64,000 nucleotides of DNA from contig NZ_VLKU01000006.1 of assembly GCF_007830335.1 (NCBI RefSeq), positions 67,001 to 131,000 on the forward strand, read 5' to 3'. The DNA comes from Paracoccus sulfuroxidans (GTDB lineage Bacteria; Pseudomonadota; Alphaproteobacteria; Rhodobacterales; Rhodobacteraceae). Position 1 is the stretch's first letter; every line of letters begins with the position of its first letter. The translations under genes and the position numbers were made by a program. This document shows, one piece after another, positions 27,814 to 38,253 of the stretch. Below the pieces are notes generated by a model. It was given only the letters and a program-made list of their open reading frames with translations. It was not told where the DNA came from and searched no databases.

Positions 27814-29148
27814 ATGTCCTGGTTCAGCAAGGTTGCCTGGAAAGAGGGGCTGTTCATGCAGCCCCAGCATCTGCAGCAGGCCGACCGCTATCACGAGCAC
27901 CTGGTTCAGGCGCGCACCCAGGCGATCACCCCCTATCCTTGGGGCGTCAGTGAGCTGGCGATCGACCGCGACCAATGCCAGCAGGGCCATATCGCGCTGC
28001 GGGCGGCAACCGGGCTGATGCCCGACGGCACGCCTTTTGATGCGCCGGGAACCGGGCCGTTGCCGGTTCCGGTGCCCGTGCCCGACGATGCGGCGGGGCA
28101 GTTCATCTGGCTGACGCTGCCCGACATCTCGCCCAATGTGCGCGACGCGGCGCCCTATCACGACGAGGGCTCCAGCACCCGCTGGGGCATCGTGACCGAG
28201 ACGGTCAGCGATTCCGCGTCCTCGATGCGGATCGAGCAGGTGCTGGAACTGGCCGTCCCCCGGCTGGAGCTTGCGGTGCGCAAGACCCCGCGCCCCGGCT
28301 ATCAGAACCTGCGCCTTGCCCGCATCGCCGAGGTGCGCGACGGCGTGGTGACGCTGGACGAGACCTTCCCCCCGCCCGCGCTGGTCATTGGCGCGCATCC
28401 GCAGATTCTGGGCTATGTCACCCGCGTCATCGGCTGGATCGAGGCGCGGCTGGAAAGTCTGGCCCGCTATGCCGCCGATCCGACGGCCGGGGGCGGGATG
28501 CAGGCGACCGATTATCTGATGCTGATGGCGCTGAACCGCAACATCGGCGTGCTGCGGCATCTGTCGCGGACCTTCGCGATCCATCCCGAGATTCTCTATC
28601 GTTCGCTGATCGCTTTGGCCGGAGAGCTGACGACCTTCGACAACGGCAATCGCCACGCCGCCGATTACCCGGCCTATGACCACGAAAACCCGAAGGAAAG
28701 CTTCTCGCCCATCGTGGCGGACATCCAGCGCCTTCTGTCGCGCGATGTGGGCCGCGCCGTGCGCCTGCCGCTGCGGCAGGTCCGGCAGAACTCGTATCTG
28801 GCCGAGGTCTCGGATCGCAACCTGTTCCGCGAGGCGACCTTCGTGGTCGAGGTCGAAAGCGCCAAGCCGATGACGCAGGTGCAGTCGCAGTTCCCCGAAC
28901 TCTGCAAGGTCGGCCCCAACACTCGCATGTCCGAGATCGTGAACAACAACCTTCCCGGCATCTGGCTTCAGCATCTGCCGAACCCGCCGCGCCAGCTGCG
29001 GGTGCTGTCCTCGAACGTCTATTTCCGGCTTGAGAAGAATTCCCCGCTTTGGCGCGAATTTTCGACCGCCCCCGCCATCGGGATGCATTTTGCGGGCGAT
29101 TGGCCGGATCTGAAGCTTGAGCTTTGGGCCGTTCCGGAGCGGAGCTGA
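27814..29148 (+). CDS. tssK: T6SS baseplate-membrane connector TssK
   Basis: A 444-residue TssK/ImpJ/VasE protein that begins [22 protein letters not shown], the hallmark start of the family. It later has [40 protein letters not shown] and [16 protein letters not shown]. TssK trimers join the baseplate wedges to the TssL-TssM membrane complex. It restarts the T6SS operon after the inserted block, 125 bases beyond the autotransporter. Its stop overlaps the tssL start (TGATG). Confidence 0.97.
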   Translation: MSWFSKVAWKEGLFMQPQHLQQADRYHEHLVQARTQAITPYPWGVSELAIDRDQCQQGHIALRAATGLMPDGTPFDAPGTGPLPVPVPVPDDAAGQFIWLTLPDISPNVRDAAPYHDEGSSTRWGIVTETVSDSASSMRIEQVLELAVPRLELAVRKTPRPGYQNLRLARIAEVRDGVVTLDETFPPPALVIGAHPQILGYVTRVIGWIEARLESLARYAADPTAGGGMQATDYLMLMALNRNIGVLRHLSRTFAIHPEILYRSLIALAGELTTFDNGNRHAADYPAYDHENPKESFSPIVADIQRLLSRDVGRAVRLPLRQVRQNSYLAEVSDRNLFREATFVVEVESAKPMTQVQSQFPELCKVGPNTRMSEIVNNNLPGIWLQHLPNPPRQLRVLSSNVYFRLEKNSPLWREFSTAPAIGMHFAGDWPDLKLELWAVPERS

Positions 29149-31037
29149 TGCCAGCCGACAAGGACGATCAGGACAAGACCGTATTTGGGGGCCCGCAATC
29201 GGGGCGTGAGCCTGCACCCGGTCAGGGGCAGGGCGGGGCCTATCAGGGCTGGGGCCAGCCGCAGGGCGGTGCGCGTCCGCAGGGCGAGGATCGCACGGTG
29301 ATCGGTGGTCCGGGCGGGGCGCATGGCTCTCCCTTCCCGTCACCGGGTGGAGCTGGTCCTTCGCCCTTTGGTCAGCCCCCTTACGGGCAACCGCCCTATG
29401 GTCAGCCGCCGTTCGGGCAACCCCATCAGCCGCCATTCGGACAGCCTCCTTTCGGACAGACGGGCAGCCTGCCCTTCGGCGCGCCTCCTGCACCGCCGCC
29501 CTATGGTCAGGCACCGGGCGGCTATCCCGGCACACCTTATGGCCAGCCCGGCCAGACGCCCTTCGGCCAACCCGGGGGTGCGCCCTCGGGCGCGGGCGGG
29601 CAGACCTGGCTGGGGGCACCGCCGCCCATGGACCCCTCGCGGATCGGGCGCGCACCCGGGCAGGACCAGCGCGGCTTCTTCCCCGACATCCGCCAGCCGC
29701 CGCAGCCCGAGCAATTCGCCTCGGCCCCGCGCATCCGGCTGGAAGAGGCGCTGCGCGTGCGCGAACTGGGCGCAGCCTCCTCGGCGAACCCGCTGCTGGC
29801 GGCGGCCGCGACGCTGCTGATCCTGCTGGGCCGCCTTCGCACCGGGCTGGTCGAATTGCAGGTCGGCCCGCTGATGGATCACGTCACGCGTGAGATCGAC
29901 CGGTTCGAGCGCAATGCCCTGCTGGCGGGCGTCAACCCGCATGAGGTGCTGGTGGCGAAATACGCGCTGTCGGGCACGGCGGATGACATCGTCCAGAACC
30001 TTCCCGGCGGCGACCGCGGTAACTGGCAGCAATATTCGATGGTCGCGCGCTTTTTCCACAAGCGCGATTCCGGCGTCGGCTTCTTTCAAGAGGCTGAAAA
30101 GGCGATGCAGGCGCCGGGCCAGAACTACAACCTGCTGGAACTGATGCTGGTCTGCATGTCGCTGGGCTTCGAGGGGCAGTTTCGCACCATCCCCAATGGC
30201 GCGGTCGAACTGTCGCGCATCCGCAATGCGATTTACGAAAGCCTGCGCCGCGTCCATCCGCGCCCGGATGAGGATATCTCGGTCACCTGGCAGCCGGTGG
30301 TGCAGGATGGCGGGCGGCGCTTCTCGGCCATTCCGGTGCCGGCGGTCTTCGGCATCGCGGCGCTGTCGCTGGTCGCGATCCTTGCGACGTTGCTGACGCT
30401 CATCAACCGCGACGGGGCCGAGGCTGCGGAAACGCTGCGCGCCCTGCACCGCAACACGCCGGTGATTCAGGTCGACCGCAGCGTTCAGGCCGTGCCGATG
30501 GTCGTCAAGAACCCGCAGCTTGAGCGCGTCCGCAGCGCGTTTGCGCAGGAAATCAGCGACGGCATCGTCAAGGTCGAGCCGAAGGGCGATTTCATCGCCA
30601 TCCGGGTCGGGAACCTGCAACTGTTCGACACCGGCTCATTCAAGGTGAAAGAGGGCTTTGCCGCGCTGGCGACCCGCATTGCCGAGGTGCTGAACACCGA
30701 AGGCGGCCCCATCGCGATCGAAGGCCATACCGACAATGTGCCCATGTCCGGGCGTGGCCGGTTCAAGAACAATTATGAGCTTTCCGCCGCCCGCGCCGAA
30801 GCCGTGGCCGAGGTCATCAAGCCGCTGCTGACCGATGCGGCGCGTGTCCAGACCGTCGGCAAGGGCGAGGATGAACCCGTGGCCGACAACGCCACGCCCG
30901 ATGGGCAGTCCGAGAACCGCCGGGTCGAGATCCTTCTGGCGCGCGAAGGCACTTACGGTGGTGCCGCAGCGGAGGGCCAGCCCGCTGAGGCCGCGCCCCA
31001 ACCCGGTGCTCAGCCCGAAACGGAGACGGCGAATTGA
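29148..31037 (+). CDS. tssL: T6SS membrane protein TssL with OmpA-like domain
   Basis: A 629-residue DotU/IcmH-type TssL. Residues 1-60 contain two acidic Thr motifs, DKTVFGG (Thr11) and EDRTVIGG (Thr50). A Gly/Gln/Pro tract with repeated GQPPYG/GQPPFG units covers about 70-165. The cytoplasmic DotU helical domain is at about 190-390, the membrane helix near 400-422, and a C-terminal OmpA-like peptidoglycan-binding domain has [10 protein letters not shown] and SENRRVEI. The ATG at 29148 overlaps the tssK stop. In Agrobacterium a TssL threonine is phosphorylated by PpkA and read by Fha; the same is likely here. Confidence 0.95.
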   Translation: MPADKDDQDKTVFGGPQSGREPAPGQGQGGAYQGWGQPQGGARPQGEDRTVIGGPGGAHGSPFPSPGGAGPSPFGQPPYGQPPYGQPPFGQPHQPPFGQPPFGQTGSLPFGAPPAPPPYGQAPGGYPGTPYGQPGQTPFGQPGGAPSGAGGQTWLGAPPPMDPSRIGRAPGQDQRGFFPDIRQPPQPEQFASAPRIRLEEALRVRELGAASSANPLLAAAATLLILLGRLRTGLVELQVGPLMDHVTREIDRFERNALLAGVNPHEVLVAKYALSGTADDIVQNLPGGDRGNWQQYSMVARFFHKRDSGVGFFQEAEKAMQAPGQNYNLLELMLVCMSLGFEGQFRTIPNGAVELSRIRNAIYESLRRVHPRPDEDISVTWQPVVQDGGRRFSAIPVPAVFGIAALSLVAILATLLTLINRDGAEAAETLRALHRNTPVIQVDRSVQAVPMVVKNPQLERVRSAFAQEISDGIVKVEPKGDFIAIRVGNLQLFDTGSFKVKEGFAALATRIAEVLNTEGGPIAIEGHTDNVPMSGRGRFKNNYELSAARAEAVAEVIKPLLTDAARVQTVGKGEDEPVADNATPDGQSENRRVEILLAREGTYGGAAAEGQPAEAAPQPGAQPETETAN

Positions 31038-34000
31038 ATCTGTTCGGTTTCTATGTGCGGTTTCCCTCCTGGCGCCGGAATGCCTGGTGGCGTCGACTGG
31101 TGATGGCTCTGGGCCTTGTGGCCCTGTGTCTGGCGATCTGGTTCGGCGGCCCGATGACCGGGTGGGAGCCTGCATCGCGCGTCAGCCTGCGTGCGGGGCT
31201 GATCGGGGTGATCCTTGGCATCACGCTGCTGGTCTTCTTGCTGCGCTGGCGCAGGCGGGTGCGGGCCGCGCGCGAGATCGAAGAGGCGCTATTGCCGGTC
31301 GAGCCGCAGGGCGACGCCAAGGTGCTGGCCGAAAAGATGCAGGGCGCACTGTCCGTCCTGAAGAAATCGGGCGGCGCGACCACGCTTTACGACCTGCCCT
31401 GGTATGTCATCATCGGCCCGCCCGGCGCGGGCAAGACCACGGCGCTGGCGAACTCGGGCCTTGAGTTTCCGCTGGCGCAGGATCAGGCGATTGCGGGCTT
31501 CGGCGGCACGCGCAACGTCGATTTCTGGTTCGCCGAGGATGCCGTGCTGATCGATACGGCCGGGCGCTATACAACGCAGGACAGCGACAGCACCGCCGAC
31601 AAATCCAGCTGGACCGCCTTCCTTGACCTGTTGAAGCGGACCCGGCCCAACCGGCCGATCAACGGGGTGATCCTGTCCTTCTCGGTCGAGGAGCTGATGC
31701 AGGGCGATGCGGCCAGCCTTGCGGCGCATGCCGAAACCGTGCGCGCGCGTCTGGCCGAGCTGCATGAGCAGCTGAAGATTGATTTCCCGGTTTATGTGAT
31801 GTTCACCAAGGCCGACCTCATCGCCGGTTTCCGTGAATATTTCGCCAGTTTCAGCCTGAACCGGCGGAAGCTCGTGTGGGGCGTGACCTTCCAGACCAAG
31901 GACCGCAAGGCGATCACGCATGAGGCGGTGCCCGCCGAGTTGGACCGGCTGGTGGCGCGGCTCTCGGATGAGATCATCGACCGCCTGTCCGAGGAACCCG
32001 ACGGCGTCGCCCGCATCGCGATCTTTGGCCTGCCGGGGCAGATGGCGCTTCTGCGCGACAATCTGGCCGATTTCATGCGCCGCGTCTTCGAGCCCACGCG
32101 CTACAAGACCAATGCCATCCTGCGGGGGTTCTATTTCACCTCGGGCACGCAAGAGGGCACGCCCATCGATCAGGTGCTGGGCGCGATGGCGCAGCCGGGC
32201 ACGCCGGGCGGCTTTGCCTCGGGCTTCATGTCGGGGCGCGGCAAAAGCTATTTCATCTATGGCCTGCTGCGCGACGTGATCTTCCCCGAACAGGGCTGGG
32301 TCTCGCATGACCGCAAGGCGGTGCGGCGCGCGCTGCTGCTGCGCACGGCGGCGCTTGGTGCGATTGCGGTGATGCTGCTGGGCGGCGCGGGGGTGCTTGG
32401 CTACAGCTATTGGAAGAACCTGACGCTGGTGCGCACCGCCGAGGCCGAGGCGCAGGCCTATTCGCAGGCCGCCTTTGATGAGCTGCACCGCGAGGTGATC
32501 GACGACACCGACCTGCGGCCCGTTGCGCCTTTGCTGAACGATCTGAAGGAAATGCCCGCCGGTTACGGCGACAGTGAGGAGCCCAGATTCCTTGAAGGCC
32601 TGGGCCTTGGCCAGCGCGACCGCTTGGCCCGTGTCACGGTCGAGACCTATGCCGATGCGCTGGAGCGCATGCTGCGGCCACGGCTGATCCTGGATCTGGA
32701 GCACCGCATCCCGCAGATCATCGCCAGCGGCGACATGACGAACATCTACCGGGCGCTGAAGGTCTATCTGCTGCTGGGCAAGCAGGGCGAATCGACCGAC
32801 GACCCGGCGATCCTCGCCTGGTTTGACCAGACCTGGCGCGAGGAATATCCGGGCCGCGCGGGGCTGGAATTCATCGATCAGCTGAAGGGCCATCTGCAGG
32901 CCATGCTGGAGCTGGACGACCGGCGCGAGATTCTGGTCGGTCTGGACCAGACCACCGTCGACCGCGCCCGCGCCGCCATTGCGCAGCTGCCCATGGACGA
33001 ACAGGCCTATGCGATCATCATGGATGGCGCGCTGGCGGCGGGCCTCAAGGACTGGAACCTGGCCAGCGCCGTCGGCAATGGCGCGACCGAGGTCTTCGCG
33101 ACCCGCGACGGCAGCGATCTGTCCTCGCTCAGCGTGCCGGGGCTTTACACCTACGAAGGCTTCTGGGGCTATTTCTTCGACCAGCTGGAAGTCGTCGGCG
33201 AAGAGCTGCGCCGCGACCAATGGGTGCTGGGTGAGCAGGGCTCTTCGGTCGAGATCGAGCGGCGTCTGGCGCGGCTCGACCGCGACCTGATGGAGCGTTA
33301 CCGCGCCGGGTTCACCGAATCCTGGAACGGCATGCTGACCAATCTGACGCTGAATTCCATGGTCGCGGACAAGCCGGTCTATGCGGCGCTTGGCACGGCG
33401 GCCTCGGCTTCGGCCTCGCCCATTCTGGCGCTGGTCAAGGCGGTGGACGAACAGACCTATCTGAGCCGCGAATATGAACAGCTGGACGGCGTCGATCTGG
33501 ACGCCAAGCCGGCTGAAGGCGACGCGAATGGCGTCGGCAACAAGATCGGCAACCAGTTGTTGGACCGGATGAAGGACCGCTCGGGTCCGGTGCAGCGTAT
33601 CCTCATGGATGAGGCGCGGCAGCGGGCGGGCAAGACCGGTCTGCGTGCCGGTGGCGGGACGGGTGAGGCCAGCAGCGTCACCGCCCCCATCGACGCCATC
33701 TCGAAAGCCTTCGAGAACTGGCACATGCTGGTTCTGGGTGAGACGGGCCAGCGCCCCATCGACACGCTGCTGGGCAATCTGGGCGCGGTCTGGAACAACC
33801 TGAAGCTGGCCGAATTCAACCCGGAATCCTCGGCGGCGGCACTGCCGACCCTGCTGAACACGCTGACCCAGTACAATTCGCAGCTGCCCGCGCCGCTGTC
33901 GCGCATGGTCAGCCGGGCGGAAAGCGATTTCCGCGCCGGTGCGTCGGATGCCAGCATCGAGACGATGAACCGCGCGCTGAGCGACCGGATCACCTTCATC

Positions 34001-34651
34001 TGCCGCGACACGATCACCTCGTCCTATCCGTTCGGCGATGCCTCGCGCAGCCTCTCCATCGACAATTTCTCGCGCTTCTTCGGGCCGGGCGGGGCGATGG
34101 ACAGCTATTTCACCGAATATCTGGAGCCCTATGTCGAACGCACCCCCGAGGGCCTGTCCTGGCGTGCCGACAAGGAAATCACGCACCGCATGTCGGCGAA
34201 CACGCTGATGCAGTTTCAGCGGGCCGAACGCATCCGCCGCGCCTATTTCGCAGGCGGCGGCAGCGCGCCCTCGGTCGAGATCACGGTGGCGCAGGCCGAT
34301 GCGAACCCGACCATCGAAAGCGCGCTGCTGACCATCAATGACGAGATGATCCCCACGACCATCGGATCGCTGCCGCGCACCATCGTCTGGCCGGGCACGG
34401 GCCGCTCGACCATGCTGCAGCTTTCGCCGCCGCTGGACCGCGAATCCTCGCTGCGGTTCGAGGGCAGCCCCTGGACGATCATCGACTTCATGAACGCCGC
34501 CACCTCGACCGAGCAGAGGGGCGACACGCTGCGCGCGCGCTTCAACGTGGGCGGGCGCAACATCACCTATGATTTCACCATCAACGCCATCACCAACCCC
34601 TTCACGATGCCCGAGATCAGAGATTTCGAATGTCCACAGAGCATCGACTGA
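31034..34651 (+). CDS. tssM: T6SS membrane complex protein TssM (IcmF)
   Basis: A 1205-residue IcmF-family protein. Two N-terminal membrane helices (about 15-35 and 50-70) precede a cytoplasmic GTPase-like domain with Walker [12 protein letters not shown] near residue 128. A third helix lies near 437-457 ([19 protein letters not shown]), and the rest is periplasmic. The Walker motif is intact. It starts at TTG 31034, overlapping the tssL stop by four bases, so translation is coupled. With TssL it forms the trans-envelope channel. No TssJ lipoprotein gene is present for its periplasmic end. Confidence 0.96.
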   Translation: MNLFGFYVRFPSWRRNAWWRRLVMALGLVALCLAIWFGGPMTGWEPASRVSLRAGLIGVILGITLLVFLLRWRRRVRAAREIEEALLPVEPQGDAKVLAEKMQGALSVLKKSGGATTLYDLPWYVIIGPPGAGKTTALANSGLEFPLAQDQAIAGFGGTRNVDFWFAEDAVLIDTAGRYTTQDSDSTADKSSWTAFLDLLKRTRPNRPINGVILSFSVEELMQGDAASLAAHAETVRARLAELHEQLKIDFPVYVMFTKADLIAGFREYFASFSLNRRKLVWGVTFQTKDRKAITHEAVPAELDRLVARLSDEIIDRLSEEPDGVARIAIFGLPGQMALLRDNLADFMRRVFEPTRYKTNAILRGFYFTSGTQEGTPIDQVLGAMAQPGTPGGFASGFMSGRGKSYFIYGLLRDVIFPEQGWVSHDRKAVRRALLLRTAALGAIAVMLLGGAGVLGYSYWKNLTLVRTAEAEAQAYSQAAFDELHREVIDDTDLRPVAPLLNDLKEMPAGYGDSEEPRFLEGLGLGQRDRLARVTVETYADALERMLRPRLILDLEHRIPQIIASGDMTNIYRALKVYLLLGKQGESTDDPAILAWFDQTWREEYPGRAGLEFIDQLKGHLQAMLELDDRREILVGLDQTTVDRARAAIAQLPMDEQAYAIIMDGALAAGLKDWNLASAVGNGATEVFATRDGSDLSSLSVPGLYTYEGFWGYFFDQLEVVGEELRRDQWVLGEQGSSVEIERRLARLDRDLMERYRAGFTESWNGMLTNLTLNSMVADKPVYAALGTAASASASPILALVKAVDEQTYLSREYEQLDGVDLDAKPAEGDANGVGNKIGNQLLDRMKDRSGPVQRILMDEARQRAGKTGLRAGGGTGEASSVTAPIDAISKAFENWHMLVLGETGQRPIDTLLGNLGAVWNNLKLAEFNPESSAAALPTLLNTLTQYNSQLPAPLSRMVSRAESDFRAGASDASIETMNRALSDRITFICRDTITSSYPFGDASRSLSIDNFSRFFGPGGAMDSYFTEYLEPYVERTPEGLSWRADKEITHRMSANTLMQFQRAERIRRAYFAGGGSAPSVEITVAQADANPTIESALLTINDEMIPTTIGSLPRTIVWPGTGRSTMLQLSPPLDRESSLRFEGSPWTIIDFMNAATSTEQRGDTLRARFNVGGRNITYDFTINAITNPFTMPEIRDFECPQSID

Positions 34652-35361
34652 CCGCGCCCGACGCCCCTGCGGGCACGCCCGAGGCTGAAGTTCTGACCGG
34701 GCTTTACGGCAAGCATCCGGCGTTTGGTGATTTCATCATGGCGGGTCTGCCGGACGGGGCCATGCATCATCTGGGCGAATGGATGGCGCAGGCGCTTGGC
34801 CAGTGGCGCGACGCCATGGGCGAGGATTGGCAGGCCCATTTCGACCATATGCCCGCGATCCGTTTCTGGATCGGGCCGCTGTTGTTTGGCGGCAGGCCGC
34901 TGCGCGGCGTGCTGGCGCCTTCGGTCGACAAGTCCGGGCGGCGGTTTCCGCTGATGATCGGCCAGACCGCCGGGCTGGCCCCGGTGCTGGACCCCGACCA
35001 GTCGTTCCACGACACGGCACTTGCCGCGCTGCAGGGGATTGCGGCCTCATCCGGGTTCGACCCGCGTGAGACGGCGCAGAAACTTGCCGAACATCTGACA
35101 CCGGCCACCCCCTTGCCGGAAACCCCGGCCTGGCCCAGCTTCTGGGCGGTCAATGCCAACCTGTCCCCGGCCGAGCTGTTCGCCGATCTGGTCGCGGCCG
35201 ATCATGCGAATGCCGTGGCGGGCCGCAGCTATTGGTGGTTTGGCGGCGAACTTGACCAGCCCTCCAGCATGCTGGCCTGTCAGGGCATGCCCGGCCCCGG
35301 CGATCTGGGCTGGCTGATCTCGGGCTGGCGCGGCATTCCCCTGCAGCAGGAGGCGACATGA
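34630..35361 (+). CDS. tagF: T6SS-associated repressor TagF
   Basis: A 243-residue protein with the TagF/DUF2094 pattern: LYGKHPAFGDFIMAG near residue 25, FWIGPLLFGGRPLRGVLAPSVD and the GRRFPLMIGQ strand. TagF acts as a post-translational brake on T6SS assembly and binds the Fha protein in Pseudomonas and Agrobacterium. The gene starts 22 bases inside the end of tssM and overlaps pppA by four bases, so stoichiometric co-translation is likely. In some species TagF is fused to PppA; here they are separate but adjacent. Confidence 0.93.
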   Translation: MSTEHRLTAPDAPAGTPEAEVLTGLYGKHPAFGDFIMAGLPDGAMHHLGEWMAQALGQWRDAMGEDWQAHFDHMPAIRFWIGPLLFGGRPLRGVLAPSVDKSGRRFPLMIGQTAGLAPVLDPDQSFHDTALAALQGIAASSGFDPRETAQKLAEHLTPATPLPETPAWPSFWAVNANLSPAELFADLVAADHANAVAGRSYWWFGGELDQPSSMLACQGMPGPGDLGWLISGWRGIPLQQEAT

Positions 35362-36122
35362 CCGGTCCCGGTGCGGCGATCGAGATGCGCGTGGGCGGGC
35401 TGACCGATGTCGGCCGGGTGCGCAAGCATAACGAAGACAATATCGCGCTGCTGACCCCTCAGGGGATCTGGGTCGTGGCCGATGGCATGGGCGGCCATGC
35501 GGCGGGCGATGTCGCCAGCGCCATCATCGTCGAAGAAATGGAATCGCTGGGCATGCCCGTCAGCGCGCAGGACCAGCGCTCGCGCATGCTGGAACGGCTG
35601 GACCGTGCGCATCTGCGCATTCTGGCGCATGCGCAGGCGAATGGCCTGTCGACGGTCGGCGCGACGGTCGCCGCGCTTTTGATCTTCGAGGCGGAACTCA
35701 CCTGCGTCTGGGCCGGGGACAGCCGCATCTATCTGTGGCGTCAGGGCAAGCTGACCCAGCTGACGCAAGACCACAGCGAGGTCGCGCAGCTGGTCGCCGC
35801 AGGTCAAATGACCGAAGCCGAGGCCCGCACCGCCGCGCGCCGCAATGTCATCACCCGCGCTATCGGCATCGGCCCAAATGCCGATCCCCAACTGGTCAGC
35901 GGCGTGGCGCAGCCGGGCGACCGGTTCCTTGTCTGCTCGGACGGGCTGACCGAGCATATGGACGATCACGACATCGCCGCCCTGCTGGCCAACCCGGCCC
36001 CGCCGAATGACATCGCCTCGGCCCTGATCCGCGAGACGCTGGAGCGCGGCGCCAAGGACAATGTCAGCGTGATCATCGTCGATTGCGAGCCCGCGGCCGA
36101 AGGCGACGAGGCGGCGGATTAA
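35358..36122 (+). CDS. pppA: PP2C-type phosphatase PppA of the T6SS switch
   Basis: A 254-residue PPM/PP2C protein phosphatase. The metal-binding motifs are all present: VRKHNEDNIAL, WVVADGMGGHAAGDVAS, and the late CSDGLTEHMDD and AKDNVSVIIVD. It removes phosphate from threonine marks set by PpkA and so turns secretion off. It overlaps tagF by four bases and ends three bases before ppkA. There is no membrane segment, so it acts in the cytoplasm. Confidence 0.95.
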   Translation: MTGPGAAIEMRVGGLTDVGRVRKHNEDNIALLTPQGIWVVADGMGGHAAGDVASAIIVEEMESLGMPVSAQDQRSRMLERLDRAHLRILAHAQANGLSTVGATVAALLIFEAELTCVWAGDSRIYLWRQGKLTQLTQDHSEVAQLVAAGQMTEAEARTAARRNVITRAIGIGPNADPQLVSGVAQPGDRFLVCSDGLTEHMDDHDIAALLANPAPPNDIASALIRETLERGAKDNVSVIIVDCEPAAEGDEAAD

Positions 36123-36125
36123 GCC

Positions 36126-38114
36126 ATGGCGGAACCGGGCGAGCCCTCTGAGGACAGCGGTGAGCGTACCGTGATCCAGACCCCGGATGCCGCGCCCGAA
36201 CAGGGCGGCACGGACGAGCGCACCATTTTCGCCGAACCCTCCAAGGATGGCGCGACTTTGGGACCGGCGGCGGCGCCCACGCCCGAGGCTGAGCATCGGC
36301 TGGTTCAGACCGGCACGCTGATCAACAACAATTACCGCATCCTCTCGCTGGTCAGCGCGGGCGGCATGGGCGAGGTTTACCGCGCCGAAAACGTGTTCAC
36401 CGGCGATCCGGTGGCGGTCAAGGTCGTCCTGCCCAATCTGGCCCGCGACGAGGCCATTATCGAGCTGTTCCGGCGCGAGGCCCGCGTTCTGGTGCAGCTG
36501 CGCGACGATGCCATTGTCCGCTACCACAATTTCGTTCTGGATCATCAGCTTGGGCGCTACTGCCTGATCATGGAATTCGTCGAGGGCCGCCACCTCGGCA
36601 CGCTTTTGAAAGACGACGGCGCACTGTCGCTGGAGGATGGCGCGGCGCTGATGCGGCGGCTGGGCACGGGTCTGGGCGCGGCGCACGCGCGGGGCGTGAC
36701 GCACCGCGACCTCTCGCCCGATAACGTGATCCTGCGCGATGAGCGCATCGATGAGGCTGTGCTGATCGACTTCGGCATCGCCCGCTCGACCGAACTGGGC
36801 GACGGGCTGGGCGGACGTTTCGCGGGCAAGTTCAAGTTCATCGCACCCGAGCAGCTGGGCCATGCGGGCGGCCAGATTGGCCCCTGGACCGATGTCTATG
36901 GGCTGGCGCTGCTGATGTCGGCGGTGCTGCGCGGCACACCGCTGGACATGGGGGATTCGGTCATCAGCGCCTCGGCCGCGCGGCAGAAAATCCCGGATCT
37001 GTCGGGGATTTCCCACCGGATCTATCCGCTGCTGCAGCACATGCTAGAACCCGATCCCGGCCTGCGGCCGCAGGATATGGGGCAGGTGCTGCGCATCCTG
37101 GATGATCCGGCGCTGCTTCCGGTGAAGTATCGCCGCCCGCTGTGGCCGCTCGCGCCCGAGGCCGAGTTGCAGGACGCGCCCGACATGCCGCCAGCGGCGA
37201 CCGTCTCGGGCGCGCAGGCGGATTCCGAAAGCCCGTTCTCGCATGTCTCGGGCCGCCCACGCGCACAGTCCCAGCCCGAGGACGTCGCGCCGCCACCCCG
37301 ACGCAGCCTTCTGCCATGGGTCGGGGGCCTGCTGGCGCTGGTCGCATTGGGCGCGGGCGGCTGGTACTTCACGCGCGGCCCTCAGGCGGGGCCGGTGGTT
37401 GCGGGCGATCCGGTCGAAAGCCCCGCGCCTTTGGATTTGCCCAAGCGCGACCTGCAAACGCGCGAAGGGCTGCTGGCCAGCCAGCCGCTTCCGGCCTGCG
37501 CGATGGCGCTGCGCACGGCGGACGGCCCGAATGCGGGCATGATCCGGGTGCTGTCGGATGCGCCGATGGATGCGACCGCCCTGCTGGACGCCTATCAGAA
37601 GGCGTTTTCGGTGCGCCCCGATGTGATCACGACTCAAGTCGACGCGGCGCAATGCGCGGCGGTGGATTTTCTGGCTCAGATCATCAGCCGCCCTGCAGCG
37701 CCGCTGGATATGTCCGTCCGTCTGGACCCCACCGCCGACGGCTTTCAGATGCGCGGCGATGTGGCGGGGCTGAACGGGCGGAACCTCTGGCTGTTTCTGG
37801 TGACGCCGCAGGGCGGGCTGCACGATATGACCGGGCAGGCGGCTCCCTCTCAGGCGGGGCTGGAGTTCGGGGCGGCGATCAGGCAGGTCGCCCAGACCGA
37901 GGCCGACGCGCCCTATCTTCTGGTCGCGGTGGCGACCGACAGCCCGCTGGCCGCCATCGCCGCCGCACCCGCCGGCGTTCCGGGGGCCGAGCTTTTGCCG
38001 CGCGTGCTGGATGAAATCCGGCAATCCGGCGAAAGCCCCGCTGTGGCGCTTGAGGTCATCGTGCCTCCAACCTTGCCGCCCGCAACCGCGCCCGCGCCAC
38101 CCGATGAGGGTTGA
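36126..38114 (+). CDS. ppkA: Membrane Ser/Thr kinase PpkA with Cys-paired sensor domain
   Basis: A 662-residue kinase. Residues 70-330 are a Hanks-type domain with VSAGGMGEVYRAE, AVKVV, HRDLSPDN and DFGIARS. The N-terminus has ERTVI (Thr15) and DERTIF (Thr33), likely self-phosphorylation sites for TagH binding. One helix at about 394-415 leads to a periplasmic domain (about 440-650). This domain has Cys458 and Cys510 and matches the TonB-like protein at 13557-14585 without gaps over about 110 residues. Pseudomonas PpkA has a different, VWA-type outer region, so the sensor here is of another type. Confidence 0.94.
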   Translation: MAEPGEPSEDSGERTVIQTPDAAPEQGGTDERTIFAEPSKDGATLGPAAAPTPEAEHRLVQTGTLINNNYRILSLVSAGGMGEVYRAENVFTGDPVAVKVVLPNLARDEAIIELFRREARVLVQLRDDAIVRYHNFVLDHQLGRYCLIMEFVEGRHLGTLLKDDGALSLEDGAALMRRLGTGLGAAHARGVTHRDLSPDNVILRDERIDEAVLIDFGIARSTELGDGLGGRFAGKFKFIAPEQLGHAGGQIGPWTDVYGLALLMSAVLRGTPLDMGDSVISASAARQKIPDLSGISHRIYPLLQHMLEPDPGLRPQDMGQVLRILDDPALLPVKYRRPLWPLAPEAELQDAPDMPPAATVSGAQADSESPFSHVSGRPRAQSQPEDVAPPPRRSLLPWVGGLLALVALGAGGWYFTRGPQAGPVVAGDPVESPAPLDLPKRDLQTREGLLASQPLPACAMALRTADGPNAGMIRVLSDAPMDATALLDAYQKAFSVRPDVITTQVDAAQCAAVDFLAQIISRPAAPLDMSVRLDPTADGFQMRGDVAGLNGRNLWLFLVTPQGGLHDMTGQAAPSQAGLEFGAAIRQVAQTEADAPYLLVAVATDSPLAAIAAAPAGVPGAELLPRVLDEIRQSGESPAVALEVIVPPTLPPATAPAPPDEG

Positions 38115-38174
38115 ACGTTGCGTTGGACCTTGTCCCTGCAAGGCAATCCTGTCACCTTTCGCCTGAGAAAAGGC

Positions 38175-38198
38175 GGAACCGGCAAGAATCCCGGTTCC
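38175..38198 (+). terminator. Hairpin between ppkA and vgrG
   Basis: GGAACCGG (38175-38182) pairs with CCGGTTCC (38191-38198) over an eight-base loop. It is followed by a mixed T-rich stretch (CTGAGTTGCTTTGCTCGTTT). It probably ends the tssK-ppkA transcript. vgrG would then need its own promoter in the remaining 55 bases, which are the AT-richer part of the gap. Confidence 0.55.
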
Positions 38199-38253
38199 CT
38201 GAGTTGCTTTGCTCGTTTAAACAGAGTGTTGAGTAAAAGGTTGAGGCTTGCCC

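Noticed and set aside
29360..29560. Short direct repeats in tssL that resemble a repeat array
   Set aside because: The periodicity is in codons for GQPPYG/GQPPFG and lies in frame inside a gene, with no spacers. It is not CRISPR.
31289..34186. 965-codon minus-strand open frame opposite tssM
   Set aside because: Composition is His/Arg/Gln-rich, typical of antisense frames in high-GC DNA, and tssM is a certain gene with complete domains.
38248..38253. TTG start for vgrG
   Set aside because: The ATG at 38254 has the ribosome site at a proper distance and matches the family's start region.
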